From contig CAJTKA010000043.1 in assembly GCA_910576815.1 (NCBI GenBank), forward strand, positions 1 to 28,373: DNA of 28,373 bases. Reading direction: 5' to 3'. Position 1 is the first letter of the stretch, and each line of letters begins with the position of its first letter. Position numbers and translations under genes: made by a program. Below the pieces are notes generated by a model. The model was not told the origin of the DNA. It ran no database searches and saw only the letters and a list, made by a program, of their open reading frames with translations. This document shows, in pieces, positions 1-8,446 of the stretch. Source of the DNA: an uncultured Lachnospiraceae bacterium. GTDB lineage: Bacteria; Bacillota; Clostridia; Lachnospirales; Lachnospiraceae.

Positions 1-50
1 ATTATACATCAAATCCTTGAGTATAAGGTGTCAACTAAAAGTGTACAACA
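1..50. mobile_element. Possible insertion-sequence end at the window edge
   Basis: The sequence just beyond the stop of the truncated lipoprotein reads, on the minus strand, TGTTGTACACTTTTAGTTGA followed by CACC. This resembles the TGT...CA-rich termini of some IS21-like elements. The lipoprotein reading frame stops exactly where this sequence begins. No transposase is visible because the window ends here. The family assignment is a guess, and the evidence is position plus general appearance only. Confidence 0.25.
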
Positions 51-503
51 TCAGACCAAGCCGTCGCTGGCGAGGGTGTGCCCCTTGTCGATTTCACTTG
101 TTAAAACCTGCCAGTCCGTCAGGGGATCTGTGAGATTATCGTGATAGATGATCTGGTTATGGTAGCAGTCTACGATAAAGTAAGTGTCGTCCACCTTTGT
201 GATTTGGGTGGGGACGGAAAGGTCGGTAAAGGTATTGCGGGGAACGTCCTGTGCGGCGATGGGCACAAAATCCTCGCTCGTGAGATCCTGCACCGTTGTA
301 AAGGCGCACAGAGGGCTTTCGCTGGAGAGCGGGAGCTTGGCACCATTTGCGGCAGCATCTTCGTTTGTTGTCGGGGCAGCTGCGGGGACGGTATCCTGCC
401 CGCAGGCGGTGAGGATTCCTGTGATCAACAGAAGCCACATAAAGGGAAGAAAATAGAATGACAGCTGTTTTTTTATTGAAAGTTTCCTGAATTTTTCACG
501 CAT
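51..503 (-). CDS. Lipoprotein, probably truncated at its C-terminus
   Basis: This 150-residue protein has a type II signal peptide: a basic N-terminus, a hydrophobic stretch at residues 18-32 and the lipobox LTAC with Cys34. It should be a lipid-anchored extracytoplasmic protein. A Thr/Ala/Asn-rich linker follows. From about residue 95 the sequence (QITKVDDTYFIVDCYHNQII) looks like the first blade of an NHL/beta-propeller-type repeat. The protein ends abruptly at LASDGLV, where such proteins normally continue through more blades, so the 3' part seems lost. The likely cause is an insertion at the left edge. It is transcribed divergently from the acyltransferase gene. The lipoprotein call is secure. 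The propeller assignment and the truncation are inferences. Its function is unknown. Confidence 0.6.
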   Translation of the reverse strand: MREKFRKLSIKKQLSFYFLPFMWLLLITGILTACGQDTVPAAAPTTNEDAAANGAKLPLSSESPLCAFTTVQDLTSEDFVPIAAQDVPRNTFTDLSVPTQITKVDDTYFIVDCYHNQIIYHDNLTDPLTDWQVLTSEIDKGHTLASDGLV

Positions 504-615
504 TGGTGGGATTCTCTTTCTTTCTGCGGTAATTCTTGGTAAGATAGAGCATAGAACAGTTTCAGTTTACCACAAATTTCGCGCTTTGTCGTGTGAGTGT
601 TTTTGGAGCGAAAAA

Positions 616-1893
616 ATGACAGATGTGTCACGCTTTAAGAAAGATGGCGTAGAAAAACTGCATATGGTGTCTCAGACAGAAGGGAATCGCCAAAAGCCTC
701 CCTACAATGTCACCTTCGGCGTTCTCTCCGCCCTCGCGATCCTGATGATCGTGGCGGGACACCTGGGCTATGACATCCTGACGGTGGGCGGCCTTTTTCC
801 CTATTATTCGTTTCATGTGCCGCTTTTTCTGTTCATTTCAGGGTATTTCTATCGGGAGGAGGAAGAAGAACATCCTTTTATTTATCTGAAAAAGAAAGCA
901 AAGCGGCTTCTTTTGCCTTATTTTATCTGGAATGTGGTCTATGGGGTGATTGCCTGGGCGCTCAGAGCTTGCGGCGGCTTTTCGATGGGAGAGGCGATTT
1001 CCCTAAAGACCTTGTTTCTTTCTCCGTTTCTGAACGGGTATCAGTTTATCTACAACTATGCGGCCTGGTTTGTACCCGTGCTTTTTCTGATTGAAGTGAT
1101 GAATCTGTGTATGCGGCTTTTGCTCAAATGGCTACATTGTCATAGTGAATGGCTGATTTTGCTTGGCACTCTGGCGGTAGGGATGTTTGTGGTACAGTTT
1201 GCCATTGAGGGGCGTGTCTGGGGACTTTACAAGACGCCGGGACGGATTTTGTTTCTCTATCCCTGTTTTCAGATGGGGCAGTTTTATAAGAAGAAGTTGG
1301 AATCGAGGGACAAGCTTGCCAATCTGCTCTATTTTGCCATTGTGATCGGGGTGCAGGTATTTCTGCATCTGTGTTGTAACGGGCTGGCCTACAGCAGCGT
1401 GTGGGTCACGGGTTTTGCTAACGGGCCGCTGATTCCATATATAACAGTAGTGTCAGGCGTTGCTTTTTGGCTGCGGGTGGCGAGGGTGCTGTCTCCGCTT
1501 TGTGGCGGTGGACAAGGCAGTATCTTTGTAGTGCAATCGGATGCGGAGAGACGCGGCGGTCAGGCTGTACCGAATCCTGCGGGCGGTTTTTTGCGGTATC
1601 TGGGGCGTAACACTTATGCCGTGATGATGCACCACGTGATGGCTTTCATGCTGGTGAAGATGATTTTGGCGGGAATCGCCTTGCATACGAGATATTTGGC
1701 AGATTTTGACTTTGTGCGTTTCCATGCGGATATCGACTATTATTATCTGGTGAAGGGTTCGGAAGCCTTCAAAATGGTCTATCTGGCGGTGGGGGTGGGG
1801 CTGCCGCTGCTGTTGCAAAAGGGGCTTGACAGCCTGTTTTCGGCGGTCGGGCGGCGGGTTCCCGTATCAGACAGCGGACCGTCAAAGCGATGA
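616..1893 (+). CDS. Membrane acyltransferase (acyltransferase 3 family)
   Basis: This 425-residue polytopic membrane protein is of the acyltransferase-3 type, which O-acylates sugars, glycans or other acceptors at the cytoplasmic membrane. It opens with a hydrophobic helix ending in GHLGYD, the His-containing first-helix motif of the family, and continues with about ten hydrophobic segments. The FHVPLFLFISGYFY segment is typical of the second helix. The start at 616 has GGAG at 605-608, seven bases upstream. A TTG ten codons earlier would also be in frame but lacks a ribosome binding site. A hydrophilic Gly/Arg-rich loop (about residues 300-335) interrupts the C-terminal helices. An exact TGACA-N4-TGTCA palindrome lies on the start codon. 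The acceptor is unknown. The glycosyltransferase downstream suggests cell-surface glycan decoration. Confidence 0.8.
   Translation: MTDVSRFKKDGVEKLHMVSQTEGNRQKPPYNVTFGVLSALAILMIVAGHLGYDILTVGGLFPYYSFHVPLFLFISGYFYREEEEEHPFIYLKKKAKRLLLPYFIWNVVYGVIAWALRACGGFSMGEAISLKTLFLSPFLNGYQFIYNYAAWFVPVLFLIEVMNLCMRLLLKWLHCHSEWLILLGTLAVGMFVVQFAIEGRVWGLYKTPGRILFLYPCFQMGQFYKKKLESRDKLANLLYFAIVIGVQVFLHLCCNGLAYSSVWVTGFANGPLIPYITVVSGVAFWLRVARVLSPLCGGGQGSIFVVQSDAERRGGQAVPNPAGGFLRYLGRNTYAVMMHHVMAFMLVKMILAGIALHTRYLADFDFVRFHADIDYYYLVKGSEAFKMVYLAVGVGLPLLLQKGLDSLFSAVGRRVPVSDSGPSKR
617..630. repeat. Dispersed palindrome TGACA-N4-TGTCA, copy 1
   Basis: The copy is TGACAGATGTGTCA, starting one base into the acyltransferase start codon and read as M-T-D-V-S. 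It is one of six exact copies in the window (see the finding). Confidence 0.6.
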
Positions 1894-2009
1894 CAGATAA
1901 GTCGGGATATCTTGTGTTGGTTTGAATTGCAATCGGCGGGGGAGTGTGTTACGCTATCCTAAGAATGTTTTGACAGCTGATGGAGAGATGTGCCGGGAAC
2001 GGAGGCACA

Positions 2010-2393
2010 ATGAAAGAAGAATGGTTGGCAGCGGCGGACGGGTATCTGCTGTGGGCTGCGGTGGTATTGTTTTTACTGCTCGCGGTTCTGGCGGCAGTAT
2101 GGCGCAATTTGGCGCACCACACAGTGAGGATCTATAACTGGGACGGGAAAAAGTATCGATTCCTAGGCAGAGAAAGGCTGTGGAGAGTAAATGACACATA
2201 TGTCGTAAAAATGCGGGAGCGGGTGGGAGACTGGTCTTACACGACGAGGTATCTGCTGTTTGCCTCCGCAAAATTTGTGAAGCGGCACCGCTATGAGAAT
2301 CTCCTGCTTCGGGCAGGCGCTGTGGAGGTGTGGCTGCCGGTTGAGGAGCGGATGCGGGCGGAGGTGCTGTACGCGCATCGACAGGGCTGGTAG
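2010..2393 (+). CDS. Small membrane-anchored protein of unknown function
   Basis: This 127-residue protein has one N-terminal transmembrane segment (about residues 12-31, Leu/Ala/Val-rich). A short soluble domain follows, rich in Arg, Tyr and Trp (TVRIYNWDGKKYRFLGRERL, then NDTYVVKMRERV). The start is chosen at 2010 because GGAGG sits at 2001-2005. The soluble part, with its alternating hydrophobic pattern, looks like a small beta-rich domain, but no family is recognised. It lies 42 bases upstream of the glycosyltransferase gene on the same strand and is probably co-transcribed with it. The codons for NDTYVV contain a one-mismatch copy of the dispersed palindrome (2192-2205). Confidence 0.65.
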   Translation: MKEEWLAAADGYLLWAAVVLFLLLAVLAAVWRNLAHHTVRIYNWDGKKYRFLGRERLWRVNDTYVVKMRERVGDWSYTTRYLLFASAKFVKRHRYENLLLRAGAVEVWLPVEERMRAEVLYAHRQGW

Positions 2394-2435
2394 TGTGAGA
2401 AGAATTTGAGAGTAGCGTGAGAAAGGAAAGCACGA

Positions 2436-3470
2436 ATGGTCACAATCAGTTTGTGTATGATCGTGAAAAATGAAGAGCGGATCTTGGCCAGATGTCTGGA
2501 CAGCTTGAAAGGGCTGACGGACGAGATCATTATCGTGGACACGGGTTCGACGGATGCCACCAAAGAAATCGCGGCAGGCTACACGGATCAGATTTATGAC
2601 TTTGCGTGGACGGGCAGCTTTTCCGATGCCAGGAACTTTGCTTTTTCCAAGGCGAAGATGGAATATATCTACTCGGCGGACGCGGACGAAGTGCTGGATG
2701 AGGAAAACAGGACCGCCTTTTTGCGGATGAAGGAAGTGCTGCTACCTGAGATCGAGATTGTACAGATGTACTATGTAAACCAACTGGCGAACGGCACCAT
2801 TTACAACTTTGACAAGGAGCTTCGCCCCAAACTTTTTAAGAGAAACCGCAGTTTTCAGTGGCAGGGAGCGATTCATGAGCAGGTAGGAATCACACCTGTT
2901 ATTTATGATAGTGAGATCTGTATTCAGCATTTGCCCGAGGAGAATCACAAGGACAGGGATCTGGCAGCCTTTGCGCGGCTTGTGGAGGCGGGAGAGCCGT
3001 TAGATAAGCGGCTGCACAATATTTATGCCAAGGAGCTTTTTATCTCCGGGGAAGCGAAAGACTTTCTGGCGGCGCGGGCTTTCTTTCAGCAGTCTTGCAA
3101 GGATGAGAAGCGGGGGGAGGATGAGTTGATGGAGGCGGCCTGCGTGGCGGCAAAGGCAGCGCGGCTGGCCGGGGATACGGCGGATTTCTTCAAATATGCG
3201 ATGAAGGCGGTGGCAGCCGAGGGCTGTGCGGAGATCTGTTGTGAACTGGGCGCTTTCTATATGGAACGGGAAGACTATGACGAGGCGATCGTCTGGCTGT
3301 ACAATGCGGCTTACGAGACGGAGAGCATTTTGGATATCCACAGCAGCGGGGATCTTCCCCTGCGGGGCCTTGCCAAGTGTTATCAGGAGCTGGGGAACGA
3401 GGAGCAGGCAGCGGAGTATACGAGGCTGGCGGCAGACAATGTGAGAAGTACATCTAATTGCTCGCAGTAA
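2436..3470 (+). CDS. Family 2 glycosyltransferase with C-terminal TPR-like repeats
   Basis: This 344-residue protein starts with the GT-A core of family 2 glycosyltransferases: SLCMIVKNEE at residues 5-14, IIIVDTGSTD at 31-40 and ADADE at 81-85, the metal/nucleotide-sugar binding motif. The VKNEE/DTGSTD signature is typical of the branch that carries tetratricopeptide repeats. The second half (about 190-335) is helical with repeats such as CELGAFYMEREDYDEAIVWL, consistent with two or more TPR units. No membrane segment is seen, so it should act on the cytoplasmic side. Donor and acceptor are unknown. GAAAGGAAAG precedes the start. The last codons and the stop lie inside a large palindrome (3439-3504), so the final residues VRSTSNCSQ may have been supplied by an inserted element. 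Confidence 0.85.
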   Translation: MVTISLCMIVKNEERILARCLDSLKGLTDEIIIVDTGSTDATKEIAAGYTDQIYDFAWTGSFSDARNFAFSKAKMEYIYSADADEVLDEENRTAFLRMKEVLLPEIEIVQMYYVNQLANGTIYNFDKELRPKLFKRNRSFQWQGAIHEQVGITPVIYDSEICIQHLPEENHKDRDLAAFARLVEAGEPLDKRLHNIYAKELFISGEAKDFLAARAFFQQSCKDEKRGEDELMEAACVAAKAARLAGDTADFFKYAMKAVAAEGCAEICCELGAFYMEREDYDEAIVWLYNAAYETESILDIHSSGDLPLRGLAKCYQELGNEEQAAEYTRLAADNVRSTSNCSQ

Positions 3471-3504
3471 AGACTGCTTCGCAAAGATGTACTATGTCTC
3501 ACAT
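3439..3504. repeat. 66-base imperfect palindrome spanning a stop codon
   Basis: Arms pair as follows: 3439-3446 with 3497-3504 (ATGTGAGA/TCTCACAT), 3447-3455 with 3485-3493 (AGTACATCT/AGATGTACT), 3458-3461 with 3481-3484 (TTGC/GCAA), and 3464-3468 with 3473-3477 (GCAGT/ACTGC). That is 26 base pairs broken only by a 3-base bulge, a 2-base bulge and a 2x3 internal loop. The apical loop is AAAG, and the glycosyltransferase TAA (3468-3470) sits at the tip. No T-run follows, so a classical terminator is not obvious. It may be a mobile palindromic element or an mRNA 3'-end structure. Confidence 0.7.
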
Positions 3505-3505
3505 G

Positions 3506-3533
3506 AGAGAAGCCCTGAAAAACGGTCTTCTCT
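3506..3533 (+). other. Second hairpin directly after the palindrome
   Basis: AGAGAAG (3506-3512) pairs with CTTCTCT (3527-3533) across a 14-base loop. It lies two bases after the large palindrome and 34 bases before hisC. No T-tract follows. It may be part of the same inserted element or a weak attenuating structure. Confidence 0.35.
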
Positions 3534-3567
3534 GCGTGATGGAATTAACGACAAGGAGATAAATTAT

Positions 3568-4623
3568 ATGAAATGGGAAGAAAATGTGCGTAAGGTGACG
3601 CCTTACACACCGGGTGAGCAGCCAAAGAAAACAAATGTTATTAAATTAAATACCAATGAAAATCCCTATCCGCCCGCGCCGGCTGTGGCAAAGGCGGCAG
3701 CGGCTCTGAATGCGGAGAAGCTCAGGCTGTATCCTGCTTTTCCGGAACAGACGAAGCTGGCGGAGGCGCTGGCAGCGCGGTATCACATCGGGACGGATCA
3801 GCTGTTTATCGGCGTCGGTTCGGACGATGTGCTGTCGATGGCGTTTTTGACGTTTTTTGATTCGGATAAGCCTATCCTTTTCCCCGACATTACGTATTCT
3901 TTTTATGATGTTTGGGCGGATGTATACAAAATACCATATGAGACGAAGCAACTGGATGCGGACTTTCAGATTCAGCCGGGGGATTATAAACAGCCAAACG
4001 GCGGCGTGATCTTTCCCAATCCCAATGCGCCGACGGGCGTGCGGATGCCCCTCTCGCAGGTGGAGGAGATTGTGGCGGCGAACCGTGACGTGGTGGTGAT
4101 CGTGGACGAGGCTTATATCGACTTTGGCGGTACGAGCGCGCTGCCCCTGATTGACAAATACGACAACCTGCTGGTGGTGCAGACCTTTTCCAAGTCCAGA
4201 AATCTGGCAGGGATGCGTATCGGGTTTGCCTGCGGGCAGCAGAAGCTGATCCGCTATCTGAATGATGTGAAGTATTCAGTCAATTCCTACACCATGAACA
4301 CGGCGGCACTGGAGCTTGGCGCGGCGGCGGTGCAGGACGAGGCCTACTTTGAAGCGTGCTGTCAAAAGATCATGGCTACGAGGGAGGCGGCGGCGGAGCG
4401 GCTTTCCAAGCTGGGATTCACGTTCCCGAAATCCTATGCCAACTTTATCTTCGCTTCTCACAAAACAGTGCCCGCGCGGGAGATCTTTGAAAAGCTGAAA
4501 GAAAATGACATCTATGTCAGGTGGTGGGATAAAGATAGAATCAACAATTATCTTCGAATCACCATCGGTACGGACGAGCAGATGGAGGCGCTTTATCAGG
4601 CGCTGGATCAAATTTGCGGATAA
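3568..4623 (+). CDS. hisC: Histidinol-phosphate aminotransferase
   Basis: This PLP-dependent class II aminotransferase converts imidazole-acetol phosphate plus glutamate to histidinol phosphate in histidine synthesis. The 351-residue length is normal for HisC. Visible family marks are RKVTPYTPGEQP near the N-terminus, LNTNENPYPP, NPNAPTG, VDEAYIDFGG, and FSKSRNLAGMRIGFA with Lys209 as the likely Schiff-base lysine. The start at 3568 is chosen because AAGGAG lies at 3553-3558. An upstream in-frame start at 3487 would fall within the hairpins and lacks a ribosome binding site. No other his genes are near, so it is detached from a his operon. Some HisC-like enzymes act on aromatic amino acids, so substrate breadth is uncertain. 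Confidence 0.9.
   Translation: MKWEENVRKVTPYTPGEQPKKTNVIKLNTNENPYPPAPAVAKAAAALNAEKLRLYPAFPEQTKLAEALAARYHIGTDQLFIGVGSDDVLSMAFLTFFDSDKPILFPDITYSFYDVWADVYKIPYETKQLDADFQIQPGDYKQPNGGVIFPNPNAPTGVRMPLSQVEEIVAANRDVVVIVDEAYIDFGGTSALPLIDKYDNLLVVQTFSKSRNLAGMRIGFACGQQKLIRYLNDVKYSVNSYTMNTAALELGAAAVQDEAYFEACCQKIMATREAAAERLSKLGFTFPKSYANFIFASHKTVPAREIFEKLKENDIYVRWWDKDRINNYLRITIGTDEQMEALYQALDQICG
4506..4519. repeat. Dispersed palindrome TGACA-N4-TGTCA, copy 2
   Basis: The copy is TGACATCTATGTCA inside hisC, read in phase T-GAC-ATC-TAT-GTC-A as N-D-I-Y-V-R. Confidence 0.6.
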
Positions 4624-4800
4624 AAGGCAGGCATGGCGGCATCTTTTGAAAGATTAAGCAGTATAAAGTGTTTTTCGTACGTATATGATACATATACATA
4701 TAACATGGGAAAGCAAAACCGACGAAAACCCTGAGAAATGGGATGATTTTGGAATGTTAAATTTAGATTCAACAAAAAACGGGCGGAGGAATAAGACAAT

Positions 4801-5301
4801 ATGGAAAGTTTAGCGGTGGCATTTGCCAATACTTTAGGGAGATATGTGAGCAAGGAGATCGTGGTCTTTATCATCTCCATGATACCGATTTTGGAACTGC
4901 GCGGCGGCCTGATCGTGTCCAAACTGCTGCAGGTGCCGATCGTCACGGCGATTCCAATCTGCATCGTGGGGAATATCATCCCCATTCCCTTTATTCTGCT
5001 GTTTATCAAGCAGATTTTTAAGCTGCTCAAAAAAGTAAAACTTTTCCGCGGCATTATTGAGAAACTGGAAAACCGTGCCATGGGCAAGAGTGAAAATATC
5101 AAGCGTTATGAATTTTGGGGACTGGTGCTTTTTGTGGGGATTCCCCTTCCCGGCACGGGCGCATGGACGGGATCTCTGATTGCCGCACTGTTGGATGTGG
5201 ACTTTAAGAAGGCGATTCTCGCGGAGCTTCTGGGCATTGCCATTGCTACGGTGATCATGTCCTTCTTATCCTACGGGCTTCTGGGCGTGCTGGTAGGGTA
5301 A
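4801..5301 (+). CDS. Small multidrug export-type membrane protein (COG2426)
   Basis: This 166-residue integral membrane protein has four or five hydrophobic segments. It matches the family labelled small multi-drug export protein by the motif PILELRGGL near residue 30 and GIPLPGTGAWTG near residue 117. The family name is historical and true transport activity is poorly established, so the substrate is unknown. GGAGGA at 4785-4790 precedes the start by ten bases. The 177-base gap from hisC contains an AT-rich alternating stretch around 4680-4705, but no clean promoter was found there. Confidence 0.85.
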   Translation: MESLAVAFANTLGRYVSKEIVVFIISMIPILELRGGLIVSKLLQVPIVTAIPICIVGNIIPIPFILLFIKQIFKLLKKVKLFRGIIEKLENRAMGKSENIKRYEFWGLVLFVGIPLPGTGAWTGSLIAALLDVDFKKAILAELLGIAIATVIMSFLSYGLLGVLVG

Positions 5302-5376
5302 GAGAAGGCGGCAGAAAACAGAAAGGAAAGAGCCGTAAAAAGGCAGTTGGATTCTGGAAGATAGATAGGATTACGG

Positions 5377-8319
5377 ATGAGGGAAACAAAAAACAGAAAA
5401 ACATACATGTTCGAGGCGGCGGCGCTGGCGGTGTTTCTGGCGGCAGGAGTGCTGGTTGTCGTTCTGCTGCGGGGGCACTTGTCCTCAGACCACAATCCAA
5501 ATCTGGCTCTCGGAAAAGGCGTGAAAGCCACCAGTGACAGCATGGAGCAAGAGTCTCTGTCTGCGCAGATGGCAATCGACGGCAATGACGGGGACAGGGC
5601 TTCCCGCTGGTCGAGCGAAAATAACAGGGAGGATGCCTCCCACTTTATACAACTGGAATTTCCTGAAGAAATTTCAGTTTCTTTTGTTGTTCTGAAATGG
5701 GAGCGGGACAACGTGATCTCCTATGCGCTGGAAGGTTCTGCGGACGGCGCAGCCTTTGAGACGCTGGCGTCTTTTACTGCGGCACCGGAGACGCTAACAC
5801 AGGAAATCGTTTTGGACGAGCCTGTCAGTCTGCGCTTTCTGCGGCTTTCTACCGATGCAGTATCCAAGGAGGAGGCGGATTTTTCCAACCTTTACCAGAA
5901 TGTTTCCCTTTATGAATTCGAGGTCTATGCGGACAAGCCTACCGCCTACAAATTAAAAACGCCCGTTATTGAAAAGGCGGAGGAAGGGCGGCGGTTGGTG
6001 ATGCCTGAGACACCCGACGGATTTCGAGTTACGCTGATCGGCGCGGATTTGGAGCAGGTGATCGGGGCGGACGGCACGGTCTATGACAATATTCAGGATA
6101 AGGATGTGACGGTCGGCTATCGTGTGGAGGATGAGCGGGGCCGGGAGGAGACGCGGGAGGTCTCCTTTGTGGTGGAAGTGCCTGCGGCGGATGGAATGGC
6201 TGAGGCGGCAGATGCCAATTCCTGCCCTGACTGGTTGGTTCCCTCGATTGCGGAGTGGCGCGGCGGGAGTGGTAGCTTTTATCTGCAAAAGAACACGAGG
6301 ATCATTATAGACACCGACAGCTGCCTGCCGGGAAAGAGGGAGGGATCGGAGGCAGCGACAAAGGCGGATGAGAAGGGACTGCGAAACGTGGCAGCGCTCA
6401 TGCAGGAACGTCTCTATAAAAGCAGGGATTTTCAGACAAACTTGGCCGTCATAAAGGGGACGGAGGAAGATTTGCGAGCGGGCGATATCTATTTGGGCTA
6501 TGAGGCGGAGGAAAACGGTCTCGGGAAAGAGGGATACACCTGCGACATAACTGACAAATGTGTCATAAAGGCGGAAACGGCGACAGGCCTTCGCTGGGGA
6601 ACTGTCACCCTGATGCAGATGTTATTTACCGAGCGCAATGAGGTAGAAAGCGTGCTGCAGGGACGGATTCGCGATTATCCGCTCTATGAGGTGAGAGGGT
6701 TCGGGATCGACGTGGCCAGAAAGGCGGTGTCCCTTGAGGTGCTCTATGAGATGATGGAGGCGATGTCATGGTATAAGATGAATGATCTGACGATTCATCT
6801 CAATGACAATGAGATCCTGGCTACCAGCGGGCTGACGGATTCGCCGGAGCAGGCGATGACAGCGGAGAGCGCATTTCGGCTGCAATCGGGCGTTCTGGGC
6901 GTGCACGCATATGGAAAAGCCGCTGAGCCGCAGGAGTATGCTTACACGAAGGAGGAGTTTGCTGAGTTTATCGCCACGGCGAAAACTTACGGCGTTACTG
7001 TCGTGCCGGAGATCGATACGCCTGCGCATTCTCTTGCCATTACAAAGCGTTATCCTGAATATGCCCTGCGTACTTCCAATGAGGCGGTGGATCAGATCGA
7101 CCTTGGGAATGAGAAAGCAGTTGCTCTTGTGGAGCAAATCTGGCGGGAGGCGTTGAATGAGACAGGAGGCGCATTTCGGGAGGCAGAGATCGTTCATATC
7201 GGTATGGATGAGTATTACGGAGACGGCGAGCAGTATCGGCAGTATCTGAACAGGATCAACGATTTGGTGCAGGAGACGGGAAAAACTGTGCGCCTGTGGG
7301 GGAGCCTCAGCAACATGGGCGGCACGACAATGCCTTCCCCGGAAAATCTGCAGATGAACATCTGGAGCACACAGTGGGCGGACCCGAGGGAGATGTACGA
7401 GGCAGGGTATTCCCTCATCAATATGCAGAATAACCACCTTTACATCATTCCGGGCGGAGGCTACGACTATCTGGACTGCAGGGAATTATATGAAAATTGG
7501 GCGCCAAACCGCTTTTATGATTACAACAGGATCGAGACGATCCCCGCTTATTCCCCACAGATGCTGGGGGCAGCATATATGATCTGGAACGATATGTGCG
7601 GCAGCCTGGATATTGGAATCAGTGAATATGATAGTTATGTGCGTTTTAGAGAGCCGCTGGGAGTGTTGTCCGCACGGCTTTGGGGCGCAGACCGGATCAA
7701 ACAGACATCAGGGACGGATGCAGACGAGGAGCGGACTGCTTATGAAGTATTATGTGTGCATCTGATGAATCTTGAGAGGGAGAGAGTTGACACAGTAGAT
7801 AGAAAAAAGCGTGGTGTATGCGGAGTCCATAAGACATTTTTATATGGCGAGACGGTGACGGCGGAGCCGCATTATAATGTGAAGATGAAGGTTTGGCTGG
7901 AACCGGAGAGTGAGTCAGAAAGCGAGACAGGGCAGTGGCAGCCCCAGATCATCGCGGAGGGCGACAGCGCATACGGCAAGTGGGCGTTTTATGCAGTGGA
8001 ACCGGAGACGGGAAAGGTTGGCTTTATCAGAGAAGGCAGGACTTATACCTTTGACTATACCCTGCCGAGGGGTGAGTGGGTGAATTTGAGGGTAGAGGGT
8101 TGGTCGGGGGTGACGAAACTCTACGCAGGGGGAAAATCATTCTTTCATGGTGAGGAAAAAGAGGTGGACAGCATTGGGAGTAGCGAGCCTTTTGAGGAGC
8201 ATGCTACCTTTGTGTTCCCCTTGCAGAGAATCGGGAAACGGACTGGAAGTTTTGACGGGGAACTGCATCTGTATGTGGGATACTGCGGAACGGGAGAATC
8301 ATGGTGCGAATGGGATTAG
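5377..8319 (+). CDS. Membrane-anchored GH20 beta-N-acetylhexosaminidase with F5/8C-like domain
   Basis: This 980-residue protein starts with a basic segment and a signal anchor (about residues 12-30), so it should be anchored on the outer face of the membrane. An F5/8-type-C/CBM32-like domain follows at about 45-188 (NLALGKGVKATSD, then FIQLEFPEEISVSFVVLKWE), then a linker/Ig-like part. A GH20 N-terminal alpha/beta domain and a GH20 barrel (about 435-770) come next. The barrel has the conserved VVPEIDTPAHS and HIGMDEYYG, with Asp611-Glu612 as the catalytic pair of the substrate-assisted mechanism. The C-terminus (about 820-980) is beta-rich and LamG-like. It probably releases terminal GlcNAc, GalNAc or lacto-N-biose from host glycans. 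The exact linkage is not predictable. The start has only a weak ribosome binding site. Confidence 0.9.
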   Translation: MRETKNRKTYMFEAAALAVFLAAGVLVVVLLRGHLSSDHNPNLALGKGVKATSDSMEQESLSAQMAIDGNDGDRASRWSSENNREDASHFIQLEFPEEISVSFVVLKWERDNVISYALEGSADGAAFETLASFTAAPETLTQEIVLDEPVSLRFLRLSTDAVSKEEADFSNLYQNVSLYEFEVYADKPTAYKLKTPVIEKAEEGRRLVMPETPDGFRVTLIGADLEQVIGADGTVYDNIQDKDVTVGYRVEDERGREETREVSFVVEVPAADGMAEAADANSCPDWLVPSIAEWRGGSGSFYLQKNTRIIIDTDSCLPGKREGSEAATKADEKGLRNVAALMQERLYKSRDFQTNLAVIKGTEEDLRAGDIYLGYEAEENGLGKEGYTCDITDKCVIKAETATGLRWGTVTLMQMLFTERNEVESVLQGRIRDYPLYEVRGFGIDVARKAVSLEVLYEMMEAMSWYKMNDLTIHLNDNEILATSGLTDSPEQAMTAESAFRLQSGVLGVHAYGKAAEPQEYAYTKEEFAEFIATAKTYGVTVVPEIDTPAHSLAITKRYPEYALRTSNEAVDQIDLGNEKAVALVEQIWREALNETGGAFREAEIVHIGMDEYYGDGEQYRQYLNRINDLVQETGKTVRLWGSLSNMGGTTMPSPENLQMNIWSTQWADPREMYEAGYSLINMQNNHLYIIPGGGYDYLDCRELYENWAPNRFYDYNRIETIPAYSPQMLGAAYMIWNDMCGSLDIGISEYDSYVRFREPLGVLSARLWGADRIKQTSGTDADEERTAYEVLCVHLMNLERERVDTVDRKKRGVCGVHKTFLYGETVTAEPHYNVKMKVWLEPESESESETGQWQPQIIAEGDSAYGKWAFYAVEPETGKVGFIREGRTYTFDYTLPRGEWVNLRVEGWSGVTKLYAGGKSFFHGEEKEVDSIGSSEPFEEHATFVFPLQRIGKRTGSFDGELHLYVGYCGTGESWCEWD
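6552..6565. repeat. Dispersed palindrome TGACA-N4-TGTCA, copy 3
   Basis: The copy is TGACAAATGTGTCA inside the hexosaminidase gene, in phase T-GAC-AAA-TGT-GTC-A, read as T-D-K-C-V-I. Confidence 0.6.
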
Positions 8320-8366
8320 AACTCGGACAAAAAATACGGACTGGAGCAGAAATCATTCGAGGTATA

Positions 8367-8395
8367 TTGCCTTTACAGGATGGATAGGCTATACT
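8367..8395 (+). promoter_or_regulatory. Sigma-A-type promoter for the DUF4143 ATPase gene
   Basis: TTGCCT (8367-8372) and TATACT (8390-8395) are separated by 17 bases, placed 52 bases before the start codon. A 12-base perfect palindrome GCGGATATCCGC (8413-8424) lies between promoter and gene and could be an operator or hairpin. Confidence 0.55.
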
Positions 8396-8446
8396 TAACT
8401 TGAACAAAAAGTGCGGATATCCGCAAAAATGATTCGAGAGGTGCAT

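Noticed and set aside
1970..1975. TTGACA as a -35 box before the small membrane protein gene
   Set aside because: No acceptable -10 hexamer lies 16-18 bases downstream.
2436..5301. Histidine biosynthesis operon around hisC
   Set aside because: Neighbouring genes are a glycosyltransferase and a membrane export-type protein, and no other his gene is present.
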